A stretch of DNA of 10,124 bases from PRO6 sp049646625 (GTDB taxonomy: Bacteria; Pseudomonadota; Alphaproteobacteria; Rhizobiales; Xanthobacteraceae). Positions 1 through 9,811 of this stretch are shown here, piece after piece (the first letter of the stretch is position 1; the number at the start of each line of letters is the position of its first letter). A program made the translations under genes and the position numbers. The notes below the pieces were generated by a model. That model had not been told where the DNA came from, made no database searches, and saw only the letters and a list, made by a program, of their open reading frames with translations. The stretch covers positions 1-10,124 of the forward strand of contig JBARWE010000308.1 of assembly GCA_049646625.1 (NCBI GenBank), read 5' to 3'.

Positions 1-392
1 CGCCAGGCCCGTAGCGGCGGCTCGGCCGGCTGCGGCCGCGAGTCCGCCCTCGGCTGCTCCGTACGGGCTGCCGCCGGGCGTCGGGGTTCGTCGTCACGGC
101 TACGCGCCTGACGCGGCTCGGCCGCCACGCCGCCGCTCGCCAGCAGATAGCCGGACAGTTGCCGCGCCATATCGGTGCCCGTGGTGTAGTGCTGGCGCAG
201 GAAGCCGGGCAGCGCTTGCGGCGCGACCGACTTGATAAGGCCGCGCGGGGTGCGATGGCAGGCAGCGCAGGTGCTTGCGAAAATCTGCGGCGCGCTCTTG
301 CCCGCATCGAGGTTCTGCGCGCCCGCCGGCATGGCATCCAGACCGATAGCGAGCACCGCAACCGCCGCCACACTGAGCGTCCGGCTTGTCAT
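1..392 (-). CDS. Secreted single-haem c-type cytochrome (partial, 3' end outside window)
   Basis: The minus-strand frame opens at an ATG (392-390) and stays open for 130 codons to the left edge, so the C-terminus is missing. A strong Shine-Dalgarno GGAGGGG (402-396) sits just upstream and fixes the start. Residues 1-25 form a Sec-type signal peptide with an Ala-rich hydrophobic core and an AGA|Q cleavage site, so the product should be periplasmic. One haem-attachment motif, CAACH, lies at residues 42-46. Met75, within TGTDMARQL, is a possible second axial ligand. After about residue 88 the chain becomes a Pro/Arg/Ala-rich low-complexity tail. Similar proteins, as I recall them from Bradyrhizobium relatives, also pair a short cytochrome domain with a disordered tail. 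The electron-transfer partner is unknown. The gene diverges from dnaB. The cytochrome call is firm; the physiological role is not. Confidence 0.85.
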   Translation of the reverse strand, partial: MTSRTLSVAAVAVLAIGLDAMPAGAQNLDAGKSAPQIFASTCAACHRTPRGLIKSVAPQALPGFLRQHYTTGTDMARQLSGYLLASGGVAAEPRQARSRDDEPRRPAAARTEQPRADSRPQPAEPPLRAW

Positions 393-814
393 TCACCCCT
401 CCAGCGACCGATGATGTCGCCACCGGCTCCGCGTGGCACCGGTCGGCGCGGCGACAAACGGTGCTCAACCGCAGGCGCCACGTCTGCCGGCTGCGATCCT
501 GATCTGCTGGAGCATGGTGGCATCGTTGACGACGATTTTTAGCGAAACGTTCCGCAAATGGAAGGGCGCATGCGGCATCCGCGCCACAATACCGCGTGGT
601 GTTGCGGCATTGCCGCGCGGTTCCGGCGGTTCGCTGCCGCCACCTGTGGGAATCGGGCATAAGGGAGTGGAGCGATGGCGGGGATATTCCTTCGGCGACA
701 GCGGCGGTGCTTGATGCGTCCCGCATTTGCCCGAAACCCGCGATAGCATCCGCGCACGCCACGCTGCCGCATCGTCGACGCTACGCCAATAGACCGGACA
801 AGACGCTGACTGAC
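393..814. other. Divergent intergenic region between the cytochrome gene and dnaB
   Basis: These 422 bases separate two divergent genes and should carry both promoters. No convincing protein gene was found: the open frames here have no family-like composition. Visible signals are weak. A TTGACG hexamer at 526-531 could be a -35 box facing dnaB, but no good -10 follows. An imperfect 14-base palindrome centred on AACGTT lies at 542-555. A 23-codon open frame with a purine-rich upstream stretch lies at 675-746. No recognisable riboswitch, tRNA or terminator was seen. Confidence 0.5.
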
Positions 815-2305
815 ATGGCCCTGACCGACTCCAACGTGCTCAAGATCGCACCCGACGCTGCGACCTATCGCACCGCTCCGCACAACATCGAGGCCGAGCA
901 GAGCCTGCTGGGCGCCATCCTGGTCAACAACGAGGCATTCTATCGCGTCTCCGATTTCCTCGAACCGAAGCATTTCTACGAGCCGATCCACCAGCACCTC
1001 TATGAGACGATCGGCAGCCTGATCCGCGCCGGCAAGATCGCAACGCCGGTGACGCTCAAGACGTTTCTGCCGGCCGATACCGATATCGCCGGCCTGACGC
1101 TGGGCCAGTACCTCGCCCGCCTCGCCGCCGAAGCGACCACCATCATCAACGCCAAGGACTACGGCCAGACGATTTACGAGTTGTCGCTGCGGCGCGACCT
1201 GATCGGCATCGGCGAGGACATGGTCAACGTCGCCTATGACGCGCCGGTCGATTTCTCGCCACGCACGCAGATCGAGGACGCCGAGCGGCGGCTTTACGAA
1301 CTGGCCGAATCCGGCCGCTACGATGGCGGGTTCCAGCGCTTCTCGCAGGCGCTGACGGTTGCCGTGGACATGGCGGCGGCAGCCTTCCAGCGCGACGGCG
1401 GGCTGTCCGGGATCGCCACCGGCTTGCGTGATCTCGACAACAAGATGGGCGGCCTGCAACCATCCGACCTGGTGATCCTCGCCGGCCGTCCGGGCATGGG
1501 CAAGACCTCGCTCGCCACCAACATCGCCTACAACATCGCCCGCGCCCACCGCGACGAATTGCAGTCCGACGGCACGCGCAAGACGGTTGATGGCGGCATC
1601 GTCGGCTTCTTTTCGTGCGAAATGTCGGCCGAGCAGCTTGCCACCCGTATCATCGCCGAGCGCACCAATATTCCGTCGAGCACCATCCGGCGCGGCGCGA
1701 TCTCCGAGGACGATTTCGCGAAGATCCGCGACTATTCCATCGAACTGCAATCGCTGCCGTTCTATGTCGACGAAACCGGCGGCCTGTCGATCGCGCAAGT
1801 GACCGCGCGGGCGCGGCGGCTAAAGCGCCAGCGCGGCCTCGACCTGCTGGTGATCGACTATATCCAGCTTCTGCAAGGCTCGGGGCGGCGCTCCGACAAC
1901 CGCGTGCAGGAAGTCACCGAAATCACCACCAGCCTCAAGGCGCTGGCCAAGGAACTCAACATCCCGATCCTGGCGCTGTCGCAATTGTCGCGTCAGGTCG
2001 AGGCGCGCGACGACAAGCGGCCGCAGCTTGCGGACCTTCGCGAATCCGGCTCGATCGAACAGGACGCCGACGTGGTGATGTTTGTGTTCCGTGAGGAATA
2101 CTATCTCGCCAACAAGGAACCGCGCGCCGGTACGCCCGAATACGAGAAATGGCAGACCGAGATGGGCCTCGTCCACGGCAAGGCCGAAGTGATCATCGGC
2201 AAGCAGCGTCACGGCCCGACCGGCACGGTGGAATTGCAGTTCGACGCCAGCGTCACCCGCTTCGCCAACCTGTCGCCCGATCACCACTTGCCCGAGTCGA
2301 TGTAG
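815..2305 (+). CDS. dnaB: Replicative DNA helicase DnaB
   Basis: Hexameric helicase that unwinds DNA at the replication fork. The product is 496 residues. The N-terminal DnaB domain (about 20-125) starts with the typical APHNIEAEQSLLGAIL stretch. The RecA-like ATPase core follows, with Walker A GRPGMGKT (224-231), Walker B LLVIDYIQL (344-352, Asp348), motif H3 ALSQLSR (387-393), the DLRESGSIEQDAD motif (407-419) and the KQRHGPTG region with the likely arginine finger Arg465. A loop of roughly 15-20 residues (about 243-262) after the Walker A helix is absent from E. coli DnaB and, from memory, is usual in alphaproteobacteria. The start ATG at 815 was chosen because the protein from there matches remembered relatives. 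An in-frame GTG at 596 would add 73 residues with no family character. No clear Shine-Dalgarno precedes 815. Its stop codon abuts the alr start, so the two are probably co-transcribed. Confidence 0.97.
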   Translation: MALTDSNVLKIAPDAATYRTAPHNIEAEQSLLGAILVNNEAFYRVSDFLEPKHFYEPIHQHLYETIGSLIRAGKIATPVTLKTFLPADTDIAGLTLGQYLARLAAEATTIINAKDYGQTIYELSLRRDLIGIGEDMVNVAYDAPVDFSPRTQIEDAERRLYELAESGRYDGGFQRFSQALTVAVDMAAAAFQRDGGLSGIATGLRDLDNKMGGLQPSDLVILAGRPGMGKTSLATNIAYNIARAHRDELQSDGTRKTVDGGIVGFFSCEMSAEQLATRIIAERTNIPSSTIRRGAISEDDFAKIRDYSIELQSLPFYVDETGGLSIAQVTARARRLKRQRGLDLLVIDYIQLLQGSGRRSDNRVQEVTEITTSLKALAKELNIPILALSQLSRQVEARDDKRPQLADLRESGSIEQDADVVMFVFREEYYLANKEPRAGTPEYEKWQTEMGLVHGKAEVIIGKQRHGPTGTVELQFDASVTRFANLSPDHHLPESM

Positions 2306-3499
2306 ATGACGGCGAGCGACACGGCGACCGCGCTGCCCACGCTCGACACCGATATGTCGCTGTCGGCGGAGGAAGTAACCGCCCGGCACGCCGCGAGCGG
2401 CCTGCTGACGATCGACCTCGACGCGATCGTCGCCAACTGGCGCCTGCTCGGCGGCAAAAGCACGCCGGCCGAATGCGCCGCCGTGGTCAAGGCGGACGCC
2501 TATGGCTGCGGCGCCGTGCCGGTCGCCGGGGCGCTCGCCGCCGCCGGCTGCGGAACGTTCTTCGTCGCCACGCTGAACGAGGCGCGCGCGCTGCGCCCGG
2601 CACTGCCCGAGGGCGCCGCGCTCTATGTGCTCGACGGCTTCTTTCCCCATTGCGGCGAGATCTACGCGGCGATCGACGCGCGCCCGGTGATCGGCAGCCT
2701 GATCGAGCTGGCCGAATGGGACGTATTCCGCCGCCGCAGCGGCTGGCATGGCGCAGCCGCGCTGCATATCGATACGGGCATGAACCGGCTCGGCATCACG
2801 CCGGCGGAAGCGGAAGGACTGTTGCCGCGCCTGAAGCAGGCGGACCATGGTCTGACGCTGGTGATGAGCCACCTCGCCTGCGCCGACACCCCGGAGCACC
2901 CGCTGAACGGGCGGCAGGCGGCGGCATTCCGCGAGATCGCCTCGCGCTTCGCCGGCGTGCCGGCGGCGCTGGCCAATTCCTCCGGCATCTTTCTCGGCCC
3001 CGCCTTTCACTTCGACATGGTGCGGCCGGGTGCGGCTCTCTACGGCGTCAATCCGACGCCCGAGGCCGACAACCCGATGCAGCCCGTCGTCGAGGTCAAG
3101 GCGCGCGTTGTGCAGGTGCGCGAAGCCGCCCGCGGCGACACCGTCGGCTACGGCGCCACCTGGACGGTGCGGCGGCCGACCCGGCTCGCCGTCGTCACCG
3201 CCGGCTATGCCGACGGCTATTTCCGGGCCGCCGGCGGCGTCGATGGCGTGCGCAGTGCCGAGGCGATCGTCGGCGGCGCACGCTGCCCGGTCGCCGGTCG
3301 CATCTCGATGGACCTGATCGCCATCGACATCACCGACCTTCCCGACAACGCGGTGCGGCGCGGCCACATGGCGACGCTGATCGGCGACGGCATCACCGTG
3401 GACGAACTGGCGCGCCACTTCGGCACCATCGGCTACGAGGTGCTGACCAGCCTCGGCCGGCGCTACCATCGCGTCTACAAAGCCGCACCCGCCGCCTGA
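2306..3499 (+). CDS. alr: Alanine racemase, biosynthetic
   Basis: PLP-dependent cytosolic enzyme that interconverts L- and D-alanine, supplying D-alanine for peptidoglycan. The 397-residue protein has the fold-type III racemase layout: a TIM barrel followed by a C-terminal beta domain. The PLP lysine is Lys62 in VVKADAYG. Arg161 (DTGMNRLG), Ser225 or Ser226 (ANSSG), Arg240 (MVRPGAALYG), the opposite-face base Tyr282 (GYGATW), AGYADGY (299-305) and Met335 (GRISMD) match the known active-site positions of Geobacillus Alr. The first ATG directly follows the dnaB TAG with zero spacing, which suggests translational coupling. There is no independent Shine-Dalgarno. The first 30 or so residues are poorly conserved in appearance, and Met17 (2354) is a possible alternative start. 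The stop lies 18 bases before the radA start. The protein is intact and of usual length. Confidence 0.96.
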   Translation: MTASDTATALPTLDTDMSLSAEEVTARHAASGLLTIDLDAIVANWRLLGGKSTPAECAAVVKADAYGCGAVPVAGALAAAGCGTFFVATLNEARALRPALPEGAALYVLDGFFPHCGEIYAAIDARPVIGSLIELAEWDVFRRRSGWHGAAALHIDTGMNRLGITPAEAEGLLPRLKQADHGLTLVMSHLACADTPEHPLNGRQAAAFREIASRFAGVPAALANSSGIFLGPAFHFDMVRPGAALYGVNPTPEADNPMQPVVEVKARVVQVREAARGDTVGYGATWTVRRPTRLAVVTAGYADGYFRAAGGVDGVRSAEAIVGGARCPVAGRISMDLIAIDITDLPDNAVRRGHMATLIGDGITVDELARHFGTIGYEVLTSLGRRYHRVYKAAPAA

Positions 3500-3517
3500 C
3501 CGATGGCACCCTGACCG

Positions 3518-4989
<1,472 letters not shown>

Positions 4990-4993
<4 letters not shown>

Positions 4994-5018
4994 CGCCCGC
5001 GCCCCCACCCGCTATACA
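4990..5018 (+). promoter_or_regulatory. Candidate sigma-70-type promoter for cvpA-purF
   Basis: A GTGACG hexamer (4990-4995, five of six matches to TTGACG) is followed after exactly 17 bases by TATACA (5013-5018). It overlaps the radA stop codon. Transcription would start near 5025, almost on an ATG at 5027. The -10 box is an isolated AT-rich patch in very GC-rich DNA, which is why it stands out. This was judged by eye only; chance is a real alternative. Confidence 0.3.
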
Positions 5019-5152
5019 GCCGGCGCATGGCACAACCCGCGCCGGCTCCGGCCTTGCCTGAGGCGGCGTTCTCGGCTTCTGCTACGCAACCGACCGCGCT
5101 CCCCGATTCGGGGGCGAGAGAACCGACCCGACACGCCGGACCAGTTCAGCCC

Positions 5153-5782
5153 ATGCCGATCACCATCCTCGATTTCATTGTACTGGGGGTGATGCTGATC
5201 TCGGGGCTGCTTGCGATGATCCGCGGCTTCATGCGCGAGATCCTGTCGATCGCGTCCTGGGGCGCGGCGGCGCTGGTGACGCTGTACTCGTTCCAGAAGC
5301 TGCTGCCGACCGCGAAAACCTACTTCAACAACGATCTGGTGGCGACCGCGGTGGTGATCGCCGGGGTGTTCATCGGTACCCTGATCGTGGTCTCGATCAT
5401 CACCGTGCGCATTTCCGACATGATTCTGGATTCGCGCATCGGCGCGCTCGACCGCACGCTGGGCTTCCTGTTCGGGCTGGCGCGTGGCCTGCTGATCGTG
5501 GTGGTGGCGTTCCTGTTCTTCGTCTGGCTGGTGCCGGACAAGCAGCGCCCCGACTGGGTGACGCAGGCCAAGTCGCGCATGGTGCTGCAGGGAACCGGCG
5601 ACTGGCTGATGTCGCTCTTGCCGGACGACCCGGAAAATACCATTTTGAGGCGATTGAAGAAGCCCGGCAGCGAGACCGACGGTAGCTCGCTGCAAGGTGC
5701 GCCCGCCGATGAAGAAGGTTACGCCAAGTCGGCGCGTGATGGCCTGCGCGACTTGATCGACGGCAAACCGGCCGCCCGCTAG
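5153..5782 (+). CDS. cvpA: CvpA family inner-membrane protein
   Basis: Small integral membrane protein of the colicin V production (CvpA) family. Its biochemical role is still unclear, though in other bacteria it is linked to colicin V export and envelope stress tolerance. From ATG 5153 the product is 209 residues with four predicted membrane spans (about 5-22, 31-48, 64-83 and 104-126). The conserved MIRGFMREILSIASWGAA stretch lies at 22-39. A hydrophilic, charged C-terminal tail runs from 128 to 209. An in-frame ATG at 5027 would add 42 Pro/Ala/Thr-rich residues. I prefer 5153 because relatives, as remembered, begin with MPIT followed by a hydrophobic span. Neither start has a good Shine-Dalgarno. 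The gene lies between radA and purF as in many proteobacteria, and a possible promoter overlaps the radA stop. Family certain; start moderately certain. Confidence 0.92.
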   Translation: MPITILDFIVLGVMLISGLLAMIRGFMREILSIASWGAAALVTLYSFQKLLPTAKTYFNNDLVATAVVIAGVFIGTLIVVSIITVRISDMILDSRIGALDRTLGFLFGLARGLLIVVVAFLFFVWLVPDKQRPDWVTQAKSRMVLQGTGDWLMSLLPDDPENTILRRLKKPGSETDGSSLQGAPADEEGYAKSARDGLRDLIDGKPAAR

Positions 5783-5798
5783 AGCATGCGGGCATGAA

Positions 5799-5806
5799 AA
5801 GAGAGG
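5799..5806 (+). promoter_or_regulatory. Ribosome binding site that fixes the purF start
   Basis: AAGAGAGG ends five bases before the ATG at 5812. This favours 5812 over the in-frame ATG at 5794, which lies upstream of the Shine-Dalgarno and would add six residues. Confidence 0.75.
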
Positions 5807-5811
5807 CGGCA

Positions 5812-7311
<1,500 letters not shown>

Positions 7312-7418
7312 AGCTGGCCGCACCCTTATCGTCACCGATGCAGGGCGCGCCGGGATACGGCACGCGGCCGATCGCGCGGGGCCGCCTTGCTAAAATCCCT
7401 TCGGAAATGATACCTCTG

Positions 7419-7446
7419 CGCCCCGATTGTTGTTCCGGGGCGTTTT
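7419..7446 (+). terminator. Rho-independent terminator downstream of purF
   Basis: A perfect seven-base-pair GC stem, CGCCCCG (7419-7425) and CGGGGCG (7436-7442), closes a ten-base loop and is followed at once by TTTT. It sits 107 bases after the purF stop and before the nnrU start. It is the natural end of the dnaB-to-purF cluster and separates it from nnrU-panB. A second GC hairpin without a T-tract (7364-7385) lies just upstream. Confidence 0.75.
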
Positions 7447-7552
7447 CGTCACGCGAGGCAGTGTTTCCTTCGCCCGAAAGCGCTACCGTATCCGCGCCGC
7501 GGCGGGACCGACGACACCGACGCATGGCTGTCTGAACGAACGGGGGACCGCT

Positions 7553-8140
7553 GTGGGCTTGATCGTGATGATTATCGGCCTCGTGCTGTTTCTCGGCGTC
7601 CATACGCTGACGACGCTGCGCCAGACGCGCGCCGCCGTTCTGACGCAGCTCGGCGGCGAGAAACGCTACAAGGCGGCCTATTCCCTGGCATCGGCGGTCG
7701 GCCTTGCGCTGATCGTCTGGGGATTTGCCACCTATCGCGCAACCGGCTGGGTTCAGGTGTGGGAGCCGCCGGCCTCGCTGCGCCACACCATGCTGTTCCT
7801 GATGTGGCTCGCCATCGTACTGGTCCTGGCGGCCTATCTGCGCGGCTACATCTATCTCCTCGTGCGCCATCCGATGCTGATGGGCGTGGCGTTGTGGGCA
7901 CTCGCGCACCTCATGACGAACGGCGATCTCGGCTCCATCGTGCTGTTCGGCGCGTTCCTCGCATGGGCCATATTCGACCGCATCACCCTGATGTGGCGCA
8001 ACGACCGCGGCGCACCGCCGATGCCGCTCGGCGGCTTCGGCCACGACGCACTCGCAATCGTCGCCGGCACCCTTGTCTATCTGGCGCTGGCTTTTGTCTT
8101 CCATCCGATCGTGATCGGCGTTCCGGTATTCGGAGTATAA
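7553..8140 (+). CDS. NnrU family membrane protein
   Basis: Polytopic inner-membrane protein of the NnrU family, named for a gene near nitrite/NO reductase genes in Rhodobacter. The family is related to the haem-dependent carotenoid isomerase Z-ISO. From GTG 7553 the product is 195 residues with about five or six hydrophobic segments (1-18, 43-60, 78-97, 108-121, 127-142, 165-187). Histidines that could bind haem or metal include His17 (GVHTL), His106 (VRHPMLMG), His119 (LWALAHLMTNGD) and His184. The RHP and AHLxxNGD stretches are the family hallmarks. GTG 7553 was chosen because GGGGGA (7542-7547) precedes it and the first residues form the first membrane span; upstream in-frame sequence is low quality and overlaps the terminator. 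No FNR/NnrR-like box (TTGAT-N4-ATCAA) was seen upstream, so a denitrification role is not indicated. The stop lies three bases before panB. Confidence 0.85.
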   Translation: MGLIVMIIGLVLFLGVHTLTTLRQTRAAVLTQLGGEKRYKAAYSLASAVGLALIVWGFATYRATGWVQVWEPPASLRHTMLFLMWLAIVLVLAAYLRGYIYLLVRHPMLMGVALWALAHLMTNGDLGSIVLFGAFLAWAIFDRITLMWRNDRGAPPMPLGGFGHDALAIVAGTLVYLALAFVFHPIVIGVPVFGV

Positions 8141-8143
8141 GTG

Positions 8144-8992
8144 ATGTCTGTGCAAACTGCCGTGAAGCGCGTCACCGCGCCTGACGTCCTCGCGCGCAAG
8201 GGGGCCGAGCCGCTGGTGATGCTGACGGCCTATCATGCCCACACCGCCCGGCTGGTCGATCGCTATTGCGACATGATCCTGGTCGGCGACTCGCTCGGCA
8301 ACGTCATGCACGGATTCGAGACCACGCTGCCCGTCACCATGGAGATGATGATCCTGCAGGGGCACGCGGTGATGCGCGGCTCCGAGCGCGCGCTGGTGGT
8401 GGTGGACATGCCGTTCGGCTCTTACGAGGCGTCGAAGGAGCAGGCGTTTCATTCGGCCGCGCGCATCCTCAAGGAGACCCATTGCGGCGCGGTGAAAATG
8501 GAAGGCGGCGAGCGTATGGCCGAGACCATCGCCTTCCTGACCCAGCGCGGCATCCCGGTGATGGCGCATATCGGCCTGACGCCGCAATCGATCAACGCGC
8601 TTGGCTCGTTCCGCTCGCAGGGCCGCGAGGAGGCGCAGCGCATCGTCGACGGCGTCAACGGTCCCGGCCCGATCCAGCGCGACGCCGTCGCGGTCGCCGA
8701 GGCCGGGGCGTTCGCCGTGGTGGTCGAGGCGGTAGCCGAGCCGCTGGCCCGCAAGATCACCGAGACGATCCGCATTCCCACCATCGGCATCGGCGCAAGC
8801 CCGGCCTGCGACGGCCAGGTGCTGGTGCTGGAGGACATGCTCGGCCTGTCCGAGCGGGTGCCGAAATTCGTCCGCCGCTATGGCAATCTCGCCGCCGGGA
8901 TCGAAGAGGCGATCAAGGGCTACGCCGCCGATGTGCGCAGCCGCGCCTTTCCGGGGCCGGAAAACGTTTACGCGCTCAAGCCAAAAGCCTGA
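8144..8992 (+). CDS. panB: 3-methyl-2-oxobutanoate hydroxymethyltransferase (ketopantoate hydroxymethyltransferase)
   Basis: Transfers a one-carbon unit from 5,10-methylene-tetrahydrofolate to 2-oxoisovalerate, giving ketopantoate for pantothenate and CoA. The cytosolic TIM-barrel protein has 282 residues. Residues matching the E. coli enzyme are visible: Mg2+ ligands Asp49 (VGDSLG), Asp88 (VVVDMPFGSY) and Glu120 (VKMEGG), with Ser50 beside Asp49 and the general base Glu195 (VVVEAV). Other landmarks are MLTAY (26-30), AHIGLTPQS (141-149) and PTIGIGAS (212-219). The ATG at 8144 is preceded directly by an in-frame GTG at 8141 after the nnrU stop. GGAG (8132-8135) could serve either, and I prefer the ATG. 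With only three bases between genes, nnrU and panB are almost certainly one transcript. PanC is not in the window. Confidence 0.97.
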   Translation: MSVQTAVKRVTAPDVLARKGAEPLVMLTAYHAHTARLVDRYCDMILVGDSLGNVMHGFETTLPVTMEMMILQGHAVMRGSERALVVVDMPFGSYEASKEQAFHSAARILKETHCGAVKMEGGERMAETIAFLTQRGIPVMAHIGLTPQSINALGSFRSQGREEAQRIVDGVNGPGPIQRDAVAVAEAGAFAVVVEAVAEPLARKITETIRIPTIGIGASPACDGQVLVLEDMLGLSERVPKFVRRYGNLAAGIEEAIKGYAADVRSRAFPGPENVYALKPKA

Positions 8993-9138
8993 CGGCGTTG
9001 GCCCGTGGCGCGGCTCCGGTCACGAGCTTTGCCTTGTCAACGCCATACGACTAGGTTACGCCCCGCAACGGGCGCGCCGTGCGGCTTGGGCCGCGCTTTG
9101 TCGTGCGGTTCAAGCTGTGTCTTGGGGACACCGAGTAA
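8993..9138 (+). other. Spacer between panB and the TPR gene with possible weak hairpins
   Basis: These 146 bases hold no coding sequence I can support. A five-base-pair hairpin (GCGGC 9081-9085, loop TTGG, GCCGC 9090-9094) is followed by GCTTT and could be a weak terminator. A second small inverted repeat pairs 9059-9063 with 9070-9074. A TTGTCA hexamer at 9034-9039 resembles a -35 box, but no matching -10 was found at the right distance. Confidence 0.3.
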
Positions 9139-9792
9139 GTGACAGAGATATTTAGCGAAATAGACGACGAGCTGCGCCGCGAGCGGCTTCGGAAAATCTG
9201 GGAGCGCTACTCGGCTGCAATCGTCGGCGCCGCCGTGCTGGTGGTTCTCGCCGTAGGCGCCTGGCAGGGCTATGAGTGGTGGAGCGCCAAGCAGGCCGAC
9301 GAGGCCGGCAGCGCCTTCGAGCAGGCCGCCCAGCTTGCCACCGAAGGCAAGCACGCCGAGGCTGAAGCGGCCTTCACCAAGCTCGCCGCCACCGCGCCGG
9401 CCGGCTACCGCACCCTAGCGCGGCTGCGCGCCGCCGCCGAAGCTACCGCACGCGACCCCAAGGCAGGCGTTCCGCTTTATGACGCCATCGCCGCTGACGG
9501 CAGCGTCGATGCCGCCAGCCGCGATCTCGCCCGCATCCGTGCCGCGAGTCTCTTGGTCGACCAGGCAAGCTATGCCGACATGCTGACGCGGCTCGAAGCG
9601 GCGACGGACGCGACCGCGACCTATCACCACACGGCGCGCGAACTGCTGGCGCTGTCCGCCTGGCGCACCAACGACATCGCGGCGGCCCGCAAATGGCTCG
9701 ATATGATTGCGGCCGACGACACCACGCCGCCAAGCCTGCGCCAGCGCGCCGAAGCGATCCAGGCGCTGCTGCCGCCGGTCGCACCAAGCTGA
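9139..9792 (+). CDS. Membrane-anchored TPR_21/YfgM-like protein
   Basis: Bitopic inner-membrane protein of 217 residues. A charged N-terminal cytosolic stretch, EIFSEIDDELRRERLRKIWERY (3-24, family-like), precedes one membrane span (about 25-42, ending at WQGYEWW). The rest would be a periplasmic helical domain built from degenerate tetratricopeptide-like repeats (for example KHAEAEAAFTKLA at 71-83 and the AARELL/ARKWLDMIA area near 165-192). This matches the TPR_21 (YfgM-like, formerly DUF2133) family, whose E. coli member associates with SecYEG and periplasmic chaperones. The start is GTG 9139, as no ATG is available before the conserved N-terminus; the upstream Shine-Dalgarno is weak (GAG at 9133-9135, or GGGGAC at 9124-9129). 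The gene is followed after 19 bases by a lipoprotein gene, echoing yfgM-bamB order. Family likely; exact function unknown. Confidence 0.85.
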   Translation: MTEIFSEIDDELRRERLRKIWERYSAAIVGAAVLVVLAVGAWQGYEWWSAKQADEAGSAFEQAAQLATEGKHAEAEAAFTKLAATAPAGYRTLARLRAAAEATARDPKAGVPLYDAIAADGSVDAASRDLARIRAASLLVDQASYADMLTRLEAATDATATYHHTARELLALSAWRTNDIAAARKWLDMIAADDTTPPSLRQRAEAIQALLPPVAPS

Positions 9793-9811
9793 GCCGCGCC
9801 CGGTGGTCCGA

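Noticed and set aside
100..762. Minus-strand open frame of 220 codons in the left region
   Set aside because: It overlaps the true cytochrome frame in another register. It contains no haem motif and no signal peptide, whereas the cytochrome frame has both and a strong Shine-Dalgarno.
596..814. GTG at 596 as an N-terminal extension of DnaB
   Set aside because: The 73 extra residues are Cys/Arg/His-rich and unlike the family. The expected N-terminus starts at 815.
539..1798. Minus-strand open frame of 419 codons opposite dnaB
   Set aside because: Antisense shadow of the conserved helicase gene; no recognisable protein.
7427..7552. Upstream extension of the NnrU protein to 7427
   Set aside because: The extension would begin inside the terminator hairpin and has no family similarity. 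GTG 7553 with GGGGGA upstream fits better.
7312..7552. FNR/NnrR-type operator upstream of nnrU
   Set aside because: No TTGAT-N4-ATCAA-like inverted repeat could be found in the spacer.
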